The notes below the pieces were generated by a model. It was not told the origin of the DNA, did not search any database, and saw nothing but the letters and a program-made list of their open reading frames with translations. The translations under genes and the position numbers were made by a program. From Sipunculus nudus (lineage: Eukaryota; Annelida; Sipuncula; Golfingiida; Sipunculidae), in contig CM049306.1 in assembly GCA_026874595.1 (NCBI GenBank), forward strand, positions 32,878,019-32,942,018: a stretch of 64,000 nt of DNA, read 5' to 3'. Position 1 is the first letter of the stretch; every line of letters starts with the position of its first letter. Positions 1-12,150 of the stretch are shown here, piece by piece.

Positions 1-333
1 CTTATGTAAGCTGAACTCTCATTTGGCAAACGCTTTCTCTAGTAGAAACAGAAGAAAAACTTTAAAGACATCTTGAAACCCTCTTTGAAATCTCTTGACA
101 TTGACGTGGCCACCTTGGAAACCATTACACAGGACCGCCCTAGAATAGCGCAGCTGCATCAGTATAGGTTGCAAAGTCTAAGAAGCAAATCATTCTGCGG
201 ACGTACAACGCAAAAAAACGGCGCGAGTACAGAGCTGCCAATTCACCATCGGCTGATTCCACACATGTCTGTAATGCATGGACCAGGGCAAAATTATTAC
301 ATTATCCTGCCATTCAAAGATACCAAAATGTGA
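1..333 (+). mobile_element. Decayed LINE (non-LTR retrotransposon) C-terminal tail in unit A
   Basis: Conceptual translation shows a KSLDIDVATLETITQDRP segment that matches the final part of many animal non-LTR retrotransposon polyproteins, where a K(S/A)LDID block is followed by W/LE.(I/V)..DR..WR. The same segment occurs at the head of units B and C. The frame is interrupted upstream, and the window edge cuts off the rest. The reverse transcriptase core is not visible here. This is a pseudogene-grade fragment. The clade is not assigned. Confidence 0.7.
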
Positions 334-3300
334 CACTTTGTTCCCGTGCACTATACGCGTTCAGGCTAGTTTAGACTATTTGTTGTCGTTATGAAATTTT
401 ATTTTGCCATATGTCGACTTGGTATATTCCATCTGTCAGAAAAAGCAATTATCCCTTTGCCTGTTGGCACACACGAGTTTGGAAAAAGACACAGATGTAA
501 AGGGCCCATACCGATATAAAGATAAATACTTTTCTTCATAAAAAATAAGCACTCGAGACGAACAAGAGTTGAAAACAAAATATTGCGTAACTTCACATAT
601 AACTACATTTACATATAACTAGTAATCCTCCTTATGCGCAATCCATGTTTCAGGAGTCATTTTCAGTTTGTTAAACTGAGCATGTTTAACAAGTTTATAC
701 AACCGTCACAGCAGCTTTGAAAAAAAATGGTCAGCATTAATTACCTGCAGTTCATTAATATGTACCAAGAGTACGTAAAAAAATTCCATTACTTCTACAA
801 AGAAAGGCAGGTTAATAGCTCCCTTTAAATGTTAACCGTGTGTCTTTTAAGCAGTCTTTTCACCTGTTACTTGTTTATCAAGGTTTGTTTATTGGCGAAA
901 ATGATAATTTATCTTAATATCGCAGATGCTGTAAATCAATCGGCAGTTAAAAAGTAGTTATCATGGTTCATGAATTGTCTGGGAGCAAATTTAAAAAAAA
1001 ATTGAACAACGAAAAGAAATGACTATCATGACCCGCAGATTATTGAAGAAAACCTTGCGCAGCCCAAAGAAGCTATGATATAGGAAATTTTTTTTTCGGG
1101 AAGGATTGTTTTCAGTAATGAGTGCATGAGAATATGTAGAAATAACTGGACATGAAAAGGGTGAATATGAAACTTTGTCGCGATGTCGATTATTTGTTAG
1201 TCTCCGGTGTAAACCATGCGACAAGATGTTGAAAAACTTTGGTAATGAAAATATTCAGATCCATCATCCAGACATAGCGACAAAAACTACAAATGTCAGC
1301 TCCTGAACGAAAAAGAGGGGGAAAAGAAATCGGAATCGGAGAATCGGAGTAGAACCCCAATACACTTGGCATTCATCGTCTTTCAAATAGGCTTCCTTTT
1401 TCTGAGGCATTTATTAACACTTTTCACTAGTTTAATTCATCTAAGAGCTTAGTCAAAACAATTTGTATGTTTTTTTCACAAACATTTTCTCAAGATTATA
1501 TACACTATATTCTCATCTATCTTAGCGCTTCTATTGAGAAACTCTAACTTCTAACACTGGCTTTACAAAATGGCTACTATAATAAACCGTGAATGCTTGT
1601 ACCAATAGACGTAACTCAGTGCCACCTCTTACTGTGGGCCAGGAGCCGTTATATAGTTATATAGTTTGCCGCTAGGTGGAAGTATCTGTTCTAAGTGTTG
1701 CGACACGGCAAAAATAAGTTTGACGGCTGTGACATTGGGAGGCATTATGTTTTAACCATTGTATCTGCTGGGCCAGTCTAGGTAGTCCAAAGAAGCAGGA
1801 GAAAACATCCGACCTTGGACGGGCTAAAACAGTCCATTTTCTCATATCCCCGCCGGTATTGTCCCAGCTCCTGTCGATACATTTATTTAATGAGAATGGT
1901 GATTGAGTTTCTCTGTAGATGGCATATCGATTGTGGGAATTTAAAATTACAATTACTCCTGTTAGAAGTGCCTCTTGAGTAATTCAGTTAGAACTCTACC
2001 GGGATAAATAATTATTGGACATTTTTGGGTTTAAACTTTTTAATCATAGTCAATTTTCAAAATGGGTAGGCCGAATTGCATTTAATTATAAAGCATGCCC
2101 AATTGGAATAAGGTCCTTCCGCAAAATCACCATTTACTATAATCATAAACAATAAATTTATAATACCATAGTACAATTATAGACATAAATAATAGAATTG
2201 AATTTATCAGTGTGTCAACTGATGTCCAATCATTGTAATTTGAAAAATCAAGCTATTTGTTTAGTAATACGCGTTTATACGTTTATATATGTGTAATATA
2301 TCCAAGGAAATTAAATATAGTTTAACAATACTTAACCTGATATTTTTAAACAAGAGTGCTCCAGTGAGATTGTGATAGAATATAATAAAAATCAACTGCC
2401 GTGACCAGCGGCATGCAAAGTGAATCAATATGCCACCAGTCAGTATCAATTAAACACACAGCGGCATCCAATGCCGGAAAAACCATGTCACAAAGAACAG
2501 AGCAATCCAAGATCGCTTGTCAAACAAACACTGCCCCTATTCAAACATCTTCAGTTTTGCTGTCAGACAAACTACTTTGATTTAGAGACCTATTCCGCTA
2601 TGGAAATCAAATTGTCCACTGCAGCTCCCGCCAGACTCTTAAATCCGATTGGTAATCCCACACATGAAACCATCGGTTGCAGATTTGGCCGTTCTGGTTT
2701 TCTACCTGCTTATATTGCCAATATCAATGTAATTCAGGCTTGTATTTCATATATGTTTAGTAATTTCACGGAGCCTCCTACTAGAGTGTTTCTAAATGAC
2801 ATCCCTGACATTTCTAAAGGCTGAACATTATCTTCGGGAAAATAGGTTAACATTTGTGTAAAAAACAGTCGTATTAGGAACAGGTTGCCAGCGTCTAAGC
2901 GAAATGTATCGTGATTAGAGGGCATCAGGCAGGCCACAAAGCATACGTTTTACTTTTATTATATAAGAATATTTAGTAATTATAGGTCGGATGAAGGCAT
3001 TCCAGGTGCACCATTGTTTAGTGACGCGTGGATAGAGCAGGGAACAGAGACTAGACAATTTCGTGAACGGCTTGTCCAAATGTAAAGTTATGGGTTGTAT
3101 ATAGAAATGTCTTAAATCTGGCAGTGCATATTATTTTCATTTTTCTAGAAAATCTCCCAATGAGAGTAGCTTCTTACTCAGATCACGATTTTATTTTGTC
3201 CCAGCGAGTTTTCTGTTGACTGACGTCAGTGCCGAGTTAAGAGTTCCCAAAAATGCAGACAGCTCCTTTAAAAGCACATAACCTCCGTTTTCATGAACAA

Positions 3301-6300
3301 ATGAATAGATAAAACAGTAGTCTGTCAGAAATTTGCTCGACATTTGTTAATTCTAAAGTCATAGCCATTCTACTGGTATATGTCGTATTTGAAAATATAC
3401 TGGGACACTGCAAACTTTTGTCTTACCTAATATATAGGGTAATTTAATAAAGGGACGAATTGACAGACAGAAAGACAGAACACATTTCAAGGTTTCTTTT
3501 AAATGTATACCTTTTCAGTAGCATTGCTAAAACAATGGGGACTGCAGATTGACATATGTCAGACCAAAGAACAAGCAAGCAGGAGAAATTGACAACAACA
3601 GACTTACATACTGACAGACTAACACAACTTGGATGACAGTTGACCGGAACTTATGAAAGGAAACGCCTAGATGAATAAAATGATCTATACTTAATGTAGA
3701 TAGGACAACATTTGACGAAGTTATGAGCGAAATAATATTTTGTGTTTTTTGGTGACCTTGACCTTTGACCTATCTTTCCGAAAACAAAATACGAATAGGA
3801 ATTTTGGTTTTTACATCAACTATATAATCTTCAGAGGGCTGGCTCGAGAATTGTGGCCTGTAGAGCGAAAATCGTGTAATTTAGTTATATCTGGTTTGAC
3901 AAGAAACGATACAAGATTTTGGGAGATTTGTACAAAGTCGAGAATTTAGACCTCTCTAACTTTTAAAGTGACAATGTTAGAAAAATGAGACCTAACCCCA
4001 TATTTTGGAATATCATGAAATTTAAAAACAATATGCGTAACCATGGTAAAAGCAGATTGAGATAGATACACATCAGAAGAACGGCCATGGAATGGCGAGC
4101 AAAATGGGCTTAAGTTTATCCGGCTACGATAATAATTATAAAAAATAATTTACTCATTTATAAAGCGCAATCATACATTCGTTTCATTTTACTGTACAGG
4201 ACTAAAAGATCCTTGACCTTTGACCTATATTCCCCAAATACAATAGGCCTCTGGGACATTTGGTGTCTATGATCTGTGTAATTCTGAAAGCGATTGCTGC
4301 AAAGCTGTGGCCTGTAGAGTGGAGACAGAAAGACAATTAAACAGGCAAACAGACATACGCAATTGACCAAACTCCTAAGTATGAATAGTTAATGAGATTG
4401 AAAAATAAGGCTCGATATTTTAAATTTAATAATTTTCCCCCAAATACGAAATCATGCATGGCCCCTGCAGAGCCAGGCCGCTTGTCGTCGGATAGAAAAT
4501 CGTAGGATCCTAGTTTCAGATCCAGCATTTAAAGCTGAGATATATTTTTATTAATTGAGATAACAGAAAAAAAAACAAGAAATCTGCATTCTAAGGAATG
4601 CAAGCCTCCGCCATGTGTTTGTATTCACTTATTCGACCAACAATCCTATAATAAGGTTCATTCGTGCATTGGTGATTGTACATTTTGTCTCTATTCCTTG
4701 CGGACGTTACTGAATCAGCATAATTTGCAGGGTCCACACCAAAATCTAATCGATGCTTTCTTGCCCTTCCTAAAACGTCCGTCATTTACACAAGGGGGCT
4801 GTTGCCGCCTAAAAGACCGGCCGGTTGGATTTGTATTTTTTATCCGTCTGGTCGGTTGATTGCTAGATGATGTTGATAAGCAATTGGCGCAGTCCTTGTC
4901 TCGCCCAAGACTAAAATATTCAAGACTTGTAAAACAACAGTTACTGTCCCACTGGTTGTATAATTAGCGGAGAAGCAAACTGGTGACCTGCCAAGCCATC
5001 ATTAATTATGTTTTCCACTACAATATTTAAAACTAGACATGTGCATTCTAAGGAATGCAGGGCTCTGCAGATTCCCCGAACTCATGTTGAATAAACCTAT
5101 TTGGACCAAAGTCCCAAGTTCACTCGTGTCTAAGTGAAAGTACATTTGTGAATATTCCGTGATGTCTTTCTTGGACCCTCAACATGAGCCGGATCCACAC
5201 CATATTCTGATAGATTTTTCCATGGCCTATTCCCGAAATGCCCTGAAAATTTTATGAGATTCCGTTCATGATTTATATTGTGAATAACCACACACACAAA
5301 ACCCACACACATGAATGAGTAAGCTATGCATTTCCTCCTGGCGGAGGGAAAAAGAAAAGTATTCCATGCCTTGATAAACGCATGTTTCGATGTGCGGAAC
5401 ATCTGCGCTGCCTCTCACACAGACAACCTGTTAATTTGGACGGGTGATATTATCATATCAGTGCGTCACAAGGAGCTGGTGATTTCTTCTCATTTGCATA
5501 CTACCTTCTTACGTTTAAGCCTAGGTACAAATAGTACCGCTTGCTGCCTCAACAAGCAAAGGGGTACTGGTTGTACCTTGCTTAAGCCGTGCCTCTGCAT
5601 ACTAATATCTAATTTGTTTGTTTTTTTTTTCCTAAAAGACCATATCTTTTCAGGATAGTATAAAGGTTTCAATCGTTTTTTTACAAACATATGAGATTAA
5701 TGCTAAAGAATCGCCCAGCCGGATACTATGAGTATATCATTCAGCTTTGACATAACTCCAAGACCGGATCACAGGCCTTACGCGGGGTCTAAACACGTCA
5801 AGCAAGGACATCTAGGGGGAAACAGACGAACCAGAGATTTGTAAATGCCAAAAGATGGCGTTCCTTCTAGCTCTCAAGAATAACTGTGCGCAAGGAACCA
5901 TCTCGGGTCATATGGATTTTCCGTTTGTCAGCATCGACACGTGTACCATCTTCACTAACAGTTTGTTGATGAAAAAATTCAGATTAGGTAAACCTAATAG
6001 CACGCTGTCGTGTTATGTGTATGGAGAATTCCATCCACAACAGAGACCGGGCCCTGATGTTATTGGCTGGTGCAAACTGTGACGTCACAAGCAGAATTTA
6101 AAAATGACTTAAATCTAGCAATACATGTTTTTTAATCTTCCCTGAAAATTATTGGCTGTTAGTGTCAGAAAAACTAAGCTTTGATAAGATAATAAAAAAA
6201 GAAAGACATTGGAAATTTATGTTTCTATGATACCGAGAGTTTGTAGTCAAATTGTCTTTTTGAAAGAGTAGAATTCTTTTCTGTTAATATATCAGTTGTG

Positions 6301-8344
6301 TGCGAGACTTCTTCGTGAAGTTCCAGCTACAGTTTACGGATACAGGGATGATACGTGATACATTACAAACACTGGTCATTGGTTATAAATCTAATCAATC
6401 TGGAAATAACTAATTGTAGCTCAGAAGGAGCATGTTCCCATTTGCCAGGAGTACAGGCCTTGGAATGCAATCTAGTTTTATTACGGTCTCCTTTGATTTG
6501 GGTATTTAGTATATGTGCAAAAATCCTCTAATGGTATATACGGTTATGTTATTCTTTTGAATTTTCATACAGAATCGCAAACATACTTTTTTTCAACACT
6601 TTGGATCATGATATAACTAAAAATTGATATTTTCTTCTTCAGCCATCTTTGATAAACAGCCTCTATATTAATACCAGGGCCACATATCAGTCGAAAACAG
6701 CCATTACAGACAGAGTAAATCCAAGAAAAATTTGGTAATAGAGATTTTTCTTGATTGATTCTGGGATAGATTTCCCTTGGAATCGATTTCTGTTACCAAA
6801 ATGTTGTATGGTATATGTATATTTAATGAGATAATTTGCATAAATTTGCATATCGGCATTATGATCAAAATTGTTGCCTAAACTTTACACATAATTGTAT
6901 ACACTTTAAGCAGTAATGGACAGTAATAGCCGTTTCCTCATATGGGATGTACAGCCATGTTTTTAAAGCTTCTCCCTCGACTACACTCCTCCGTTATCAA
7001 TGGCCACTTACCCAGGAAATTGCCTTAAAATAAATAAATAAAAATAATTATTACATTTACACACTTTGGAATGGGTCACGTCACGTTTAATCAACACCAA
7101 ATTTGCAAGAAATCCCACTCTACCTCCTGATGTGAACAGTTCTAGATTAAGATGGCAGGGTGAAGCACAAAAAGAACAAGAACAAAATAAGGTACCCAGA
7201 AAAAAAGACAACTGTAAATGGCGTAATTTGAAGAGAAAAGTATAATGTAAGGTGCATTTCTAAGCTATTTTTAAAGATTTCCGGGAAACTTTGAAATAAA
7301 CAACATAAACCTGGATCATTGTCATTGGAGTCATTTAACCACATTTTCTCTGACGGAACACCAAGTTTTCATAGATTAATATGGTGGGCGATCTTTTGTC
7401 GATATGTTCAGTTTTCCTATATCACCCGTGTCTGAGGACTTCATCGGTCACCGGCTAAATGCCAGGTATGGGACTCATTGGGTCATACTAATCTTTCAGA
7501 ATAACTTGGATTTTTATATATACTGCAGAAGGTATGTGTTCTAAAATGTTAGGAGATATAGGAATGTTCAGTGTCGCAAATCTTCATATAAACAGACCTG
7601 TCTCTAACTACGTTGCTCTGAGACGTGGCTGTAGAATGCCGCAGGCTTCTATACAATTTCAAACACGTCAAACTCATCAGAAACAATTAATTAAACCTTA
7701 AATTAATTATTACATCAGACATCAAGCCTCTTTACACGCGTTACAGCTTGGACACATGCACTTTTAACTGGATTTAATTGAAACAGATAGCAGGAGATTG
7801 GCTTTCTGTTTTTGCTGATTTGTTTTGCCTGATGCGTACAGGAAGAATACGAGGTTACGAGATTTGTACAATTGTACCATGGCCTGCTAAAGCAAGTTTT
7901 AAAGATCAAAGGAGCTTACAGTTAGAATGGAATAACGGCTAGAATAACGTCCTTCTCAAAAGATACATGAACACATACAAATAAGCTTGCCTCAAGAATA
8001 ACAAAATTAAATGCGATTTACATGTACATGGTTCTTCCCCAAGATATCGACACTAGATATAATGTCTTTGCAGGAAGGTTCAAATTATGCAAAAGTGCTT
8101 GTTTTATAGAGTCAAAAATTTCCTTAAGCCCTATCACAGCAAGTGAAATGGCAATATACAGGAAGTCGATTCGTAAGAAGTCACAGGTGATCGCTGGTGC
8201 ATGGTAACGGACAGTTGCAAGAATATATTTGGCGTATGGAAGTTTACCATACTGCAGAAAAAGCTAGCCTTTCGTTCATTCGTAGCTCTAATAAATATTC
8301 GTAAATTATGAGGGCTTGGTACAAATGTTTTGAGTCATTTTTAA
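334..8344. other. Gene-free body of unit A
   Basis: This is AT-rich DNA with no supported gene. It holds a local copy of a GACCTTTGACC motif at about 3760 and again near 4210, and a recurring CTAAGGAATGCA motif at 4592 and 5046. ORFs of 60-134 codons (for example 2420-2824) are not preserved in frame in the matching positions of units B and C, which argues against coding function. Confidence 0.6.
5515..5585. repeat. 71-nt imperfect hairpin present in A, absent from C
   Basis: The segment begins TTAAGC and ends GCTTAA. Pairing blocks in order are AGGTACAA with TTGTACCT, AGTACC with GGGTACT, and TTGCT with AGCAA around a loop of about 8 nt. The matching place in unit C (about 25630) reads CGCTCAAGCCGTGCC with no insert. 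TTAAGCC occurs at both edges. It looks like a very small palindromic insertion. Confidence 0.65.
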
Positions 8345-9420
8345 TAAGAGAGCTCTGGATTTCGTATAATTTATCGCGTGTTGGATGATCTGAAACATCG
8401 GAAGCCTTTCCTGTCTGCAACGATGTCAATCAATGACTGCGTCTTAGCACCCGCCCTGTTCAGCATGATGTTCACCGCCATGCTAAGTGATACCTTTTAG
8501 AACATGACGAAGCAATAGCCCTGATGTACAGATTGGATGGGAAAAAATCTTCAACTTCACAAGACTTCGGGCTGTATAAGCAAGGTAAACTTCCTATCTG
8601 CTATGTGAAAACTTTGGTATCACAATCAGCACAAAGAAGACTGGGATTATGCATCAGTTAACCTAACAAACCTCTTACATGCTACCACTAAAAGGACAGG
8701 GACATAGTGGACCGGTTTACCTATCTGTGTATCTATCCATCTTTGACTGTGAATGTTGATGCAGAAGGAAAACCGCAGAATCCAGTTCTGCTTTTGGAAG
8801 ACCGGACAGCAACGGCTCGGAGAATCCTGAGATCAGCCTTCTTACAAAGTTGAAGGTCTACTTTGCTGTTGTACAGTACTGTGTATCTGGGACACATAGA
8901 CTTGACTTGTCTTCGTAGGATTTTAAAGATCAAGCGGCAAGGTAACGTCGCAGAGCCATTAGTCCATACACCTCTCATGAAAGCCCACACCAGGTGGGCT
9001 GATCTTGTCATCAGAAGGCCTGATGAGCACATTCCCATGTGGCCCATGTATGGTGAACTCTCATTTGGCAGATGCTCCCATAGGGACAGAAGAAATGCAT
9101 CAAAGACACCAGTGACCTTGAAAGCCTTCTTGAAGTCCCTTGACATTGACTTTACAAACAGGGAAACCATCGCACGGGACAACCCATCCTGGCGCAGTTG
9201 CCTTAAACACGCTGCAAAGTCTCAGGAACAGACTGTTCTGCTGAATGTCCAAGGCTGCCAACTCACCCTAGGGTTAATCCACATAATTCTGTCTATTATG
9301 AACCAGAACCATCCGTACCCGGATCATACTTGTGAGCCACCTCAGAACAAAACGCTACCAAGTTACTTAATCTTAAGATGTTATGTTCTCATCGCCGACG
9401 ATAAACGAACAACGTTTGTT
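8345..9420 (+). mobile_element. 5'-truncated, frameshifted LINE: reverse transcriptase end plus C-terminal domain
   Basis: Reading several plus-strand frames in order gives blocks of a non-LTR reverse transcriptase. They are an ETSEAFPVCNDVNQ-like stretch near 8390, then CVLAPALFSMMFTAML near 8440, then ENFGITISTKKTGIMHQ near 8605, then a VDRFTYL block near 8705. A continuous open frame at 8863-9432 follows, with LRRILKIKRQ, RWADLVIRRPDEHIP, YGELSFG and KSLDIDF motifs. This order matches the RT palm, thumb and C-terminal segment of animal LINEs. Stops and frameshifts between blocks, and the absence of the endonuclease and of the YADD core in one frame, show it is dead. It starts exactly where homology between units A and B stops, so it marks the A/B junction. 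Confidence 0.8.
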
Positions 9421-9657
9421 TTATTCTGCTAAGTTATTTCATATTAATATATTAATTTCCATACGCCGGCTGCAAAATAACAACATTATCATTTGGATCA
9501 TATAGAAAAGCATTTAATCATGCCCTTCATGTAACACTTTGTACAGGTGCACCATTAGCGTTAATAGTATGGTTATGTCAAGAATACATTTTGCAAATCT
9601 AAATCTTTTTTACATAAGTTATCAAGGTATATTCTATATCAAAAAGTCAGTTAAAGT

Positions 9658-10084
9658 TGTTACGAAGACAAATTGTTCAGGGGAAAATACTGGGCCGATC
9701 CGAGAATCGAACCCATGTCGGTGGCGCACAAGTCCGGCGAACCAACCGCTTTGCTAGCAAGCTTCACTAGTAAGACAGTTTGGTCCGCTTTCATGTCACC
9801 CCGTAACACACCCCCTCGTAAGAGCGTTCTGCTATCAGAAACAAGACTAATTATCCCAGGAGTCACACTTTGGTGAGCTTATTCCCTGGGCCACAAGGTT
9901 TACCGTCACGTTCGACGAGCCCCCATTTTGTTACGAAGACAAATTGTTCAGGGGAAAATACAGGGGGCCGATCCGGGAATCCAAACCATGTCGGTGGCGC
10001 ACAAGTCTTGCGAACCAACCACTTCGCTAGCACAGCAAGCTTCACTCGTGAGACAGTTCGGTCCGCTTTTATGTCATCCCCTAC
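9658..10084 (-). mobile_element. Pair of tRNA-derived SINE copies inserted only in unit B
   Basis: Two related segments (9658-9928 and 9929-10084) each begin on the plus strand with TGTTACGAAGACAAATTG. Read on the minus strand, each carries a polymerase III A-box (TAGCAAAGCGG in the left copy, TAGCGAAGTGG in the right) followed by a B-box-like element (GGTTCGATTCT in the left copy, more decayed in the right). The whole insertion is flanked by AAAGT at 9653-9657 and 10085-10089. Unit C has a single AAAGT at 18379-18383 with uninterrupted flanks, so this is an empty site. Weak ORFs in both strands here are by-products of the repeat. Confidence 0.75.
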
Positions 10085-10617
10085 AAAGTAAATACCTCTG
10101 TGTCTGCCGGCATACAAGTTTGGAAAAGGATACATATTTAAAGGGATCCGGGTTCAATACAGATTCTCAGATAATCATGCGTATACAATGGTCACAGCGC
10201 TGTTGAAGAACTTTCTCAGCATCAGATATCTGTAATTAATTTATACCCATAGTACATCAGAACTAAAATGAATTTCACAAAGGCAGCTGCCTTTAAATAA
10301 TAACCGTGTGTCTTTAAGGAAGTCTTTTCACCCTATTACTTGTTTAACATGATTCGTTTATTGGCGAAATATTAATCTTCAAATCGCAGCTGCTGTAAAT
10401 AAATCAGCAGATGAAAAGGTCTAGGAGCAAGGTTAAAAGAGTTAAACAACGAAAAGAAATGACTGTCGTGTTTCGCAGATTAACGAAGAAAAAAAATGTT
10501 CGCAGCCCCAAAGAAGCAATGAGCAAGAAACATTTTTTCGGTAAGTAAAGTTCTCAGTACAGAGTGCAGGAGAGTATGCGGGTAAAACTGGACTTGAAAT
10601 GTGTCAATATAAAATTT

Positions 10618-10745
10618 CACGCGATGTCGTTTATTTGTATGTCTCAGGTGTAAAACTGTGAGACAAGGTGTGCAAATATAAACTTCACGCGATGTCGTTT
10701 ATTTGTTAGTCTCAGGTGTAAAACTGTGAGACAAGGTGTGCTAAA
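10618..10745. repeat. 68-bp tandem duplication private to unit B
   Basis: The stretch beginning CACGCGATGTCGTTTATTTG at 10618 is repeated at 10686, and both copies end in GTGAGACAAGGTGTGC. Units A (near 1180) and C (near 18917) have one copy each. The two copies differ at only a few bases, so the duplication is young relative to the divergence between units. Confidence 0.85.
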
Positions 10746-10924
10746 ACATTGGTACTGAAAATATTCAAATCAAAGTATTGTGACGAAAATGAAGAAAAAA
10801 TATTTCTAGAATCGGAGAAGTATCCCAAAACTCTTGGAATATATAATCTTTCAAACAGGCTCCCTTTTTCTGAAGCATGTATTGACACGCTGAAGGTCGT
10901 AGTCACTAGTAGTTTATTTCATCT

Positions 10925-11246
10925 GACTGACTGACTCACTGACTGAAAGTGAAGTCGGCGCTCGAACCGGTCACAGGAAAATCCGGCCCGCACTAACTCC
11001 CTCAGCAACGACAAAGTTTGACAGATTGAGTCGATTTCTGATCCGAGATATTTGATGCGAAAATAAAAGATACTTATAGAGCTGAAGTTCATTGCGAGAG
11101 AGCTGGAGGAAGCCGGAGAACCCGGAGAGAACTACCGAACCTGGACGGGCCACTACAACCCACTCTCAAGGCAACACCTCGGATCGCACCCGGGTCGTCA
11201 GCGGAGAATTCCGAGCGTTTTATCACTCGACTATCCAGGCCCCACA
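10925..11246 (-). mobile_element. Full-length tRNA-derived SINE with target-site duplication
   Basis: The 322-bp insertion is flanked by direct repeats TTCATCT (10918-10924 and 11247-11253). On the minus strand it begins with a tRNA-like head (GGGGCCTGGATAGTCGAGTG, then a GGGTGCGATCC B-box-like element) and ends in a short (TCAG)n tail at 10925-10950. Unit A has one TTCATCT at 1436-1442 with no insert, which is a clear empty site. Unit C keeps only the tail-side part (about 19050-19143), so the insertion predates the split of B and C. A second B-box-like GGTTCGAGCGC near the tail could mean a dimeric origin. Confidence 0.8.
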
Positions 11247-11329
11247 TTCATCTGAGAGCTTTTATAAATAATTTGTACGATTTTTAGCGCAGACACTTTA
11301 TATTGACTATCTACATTATATTCTCATCT

Positions 11330-11651
11330 CTTTTTTCTTCCTTTTTTTTTTTAAATTTTGTAAGTGGAGGTAACCGCCTCCATTTATTAATGCTAACTTA
11401 ACTACGTGTATGTACATCTGCAGAATTCCTTTCCGGTTTTGGACTACATTACAGGGCAGTATCTACACGCGCTTGAATCCCTATTTATAAAACAGTCTTC
11501 ATATATCCAATGTTTTTAGAGATACTACGATGAATTCAGGTTAAACGACCCAATAATAACACGGTAATACTGTGTTATCACTTGTAAAATCACACTGCCT
11601 CGGCTGACATTCGAACTCCTGTGCTCTACCCCTGAGCCAAAAAAGCAGGTT
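11330..11651 (-). mobile_element. SINE-1 copy with rearranged interior and target-site duplication
   Basis: It is flanked by ATTCTCATCT at 11320-11329 and 11652-11661. Unit A has a single ATTCTCATCT at 1509-1518. On the minus strand it has a degraded tRNA-like head (GGCTCAGGGGTAGAGC in related copies, here shortened, with B-box GTTCGAATGTC). At its 3' end it has a conserved hairpin GGAGGCGGTTACCTCC followed by an A-rich tail. The interior 11466-11570 differs from the copy at 15054 and matches 19147-19252 of unit C in the opposite orientation. Confidence 0.75.
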
Positions 11652-12074
11652 ATTCTCATCTATCTAAGCAATGCTATTGCTAAACTATTTTTCTAACACT
11701 TGCTGTACAAATAGCTGTTTTGACTGTTGAGAGGTAATTTCCATGGCTCAGAATGCAGCATTATGTAGTCTCTAGCCCTACCCTGGCTTAAGTATTTACG
11801 TTTGCTACTAAAATGTCTAAAATAAACCATGATTCCATGTGTCAATAGACGTAACACAGTTCCAGCTCTTATAGTCGGAAAGAGAGCCGTAATTTAGTTA
11901 TATAATTTGCTGCGAGTTGATTGTACTTTTTCAAAGCGTTGCGACACAACCAGAGTATGTTTGACGGCTCTGATAGTGTGAGGAATTTCGACTTAACCAT
12001 TGCATCGATTGGGCCAGTCTAGGTAGTCTCTAGAAGCAAGAGAAAACGACCGACGGGCTACAACAGTTCATTTT

Positions 12075-12150
12075 CTAATAGCCCCACCGGGAATCAAGCC
12101 CGGGTCGCCGGCGGACAGAGCCGGCCTTGTTAACACTGGATTGTCAAAAC
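12075..12150 (-). mobile_element. tRNA-like SINE head, unit B
   Basis: On the minus strand GGCTTGATTCCCGG forms a B-box/T-arm-like element. Before it, CCGGC, a 7-nt loop TCTGTCC and GCCGG form an anticodon-arm-like hairpin. A related copy lies at the same place in unit C (about 20445-20520). In unit A about 50 nt covering this T-arm-like part are missing between CCGCCGG and TTGTCC near 1856. It is ancestral to the duplication and non-functional. Element limits are not clear. Confidence 0.5.

Larger units (their letters stand above)
1..9045 (+). repeat. Unit A of a three-copy tandem segmental repeat of about 9 kb
   Basis: This is the first copy of a large head-to-tail duplication. Landmarks shared with later copies include the LINE tail at 1-300 (again at 9046 and 17830), the block at 1380-2940 (again near 10850-13190 and 20040-21610), the GACCTTTGACC-containing block near 3750 (again near 14090), the block at 5010-6180 (again at about 25120-26180 in C) and the block at 6650-8340 (again at about 15975-17720 in B, visibly around 95 percent identical). 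Aligning the LINE tails gives a period of 9042 bp to unit B. Unit A keeps the pre-insertion sites for two SINEs found in B and C, so it shows the ancestral state at those points. Reading frames in the shared blocks are not conserved between copies, so the unit does not look protein-coding apart from the LINE remnants. Confidence 0.85.

Noticed and set aside
2420-2824. 134-codon plus-strand ORF in unit A as a gene
   Set aside because: Matching positions in units B (12653) and C (21072) have frameshifts, early stops and different starts; no domain was recognised. The DNA is duplicated, but the frame is not kept.
5855-6082. 75-codon ORF starting AAGATGGCGTTCC as a first exon
   Set aside because: The unit C counterpart at 25839 has an in-frame stop and indels. 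The AAGATGGCG string resembles a YY1 site, but that alone is not evidence for a gene.
8733-9182. 149-codon minus-strand ORF
   Set aside because: It is the antisense shadow of the plus-strand LINE C-terminal domain.
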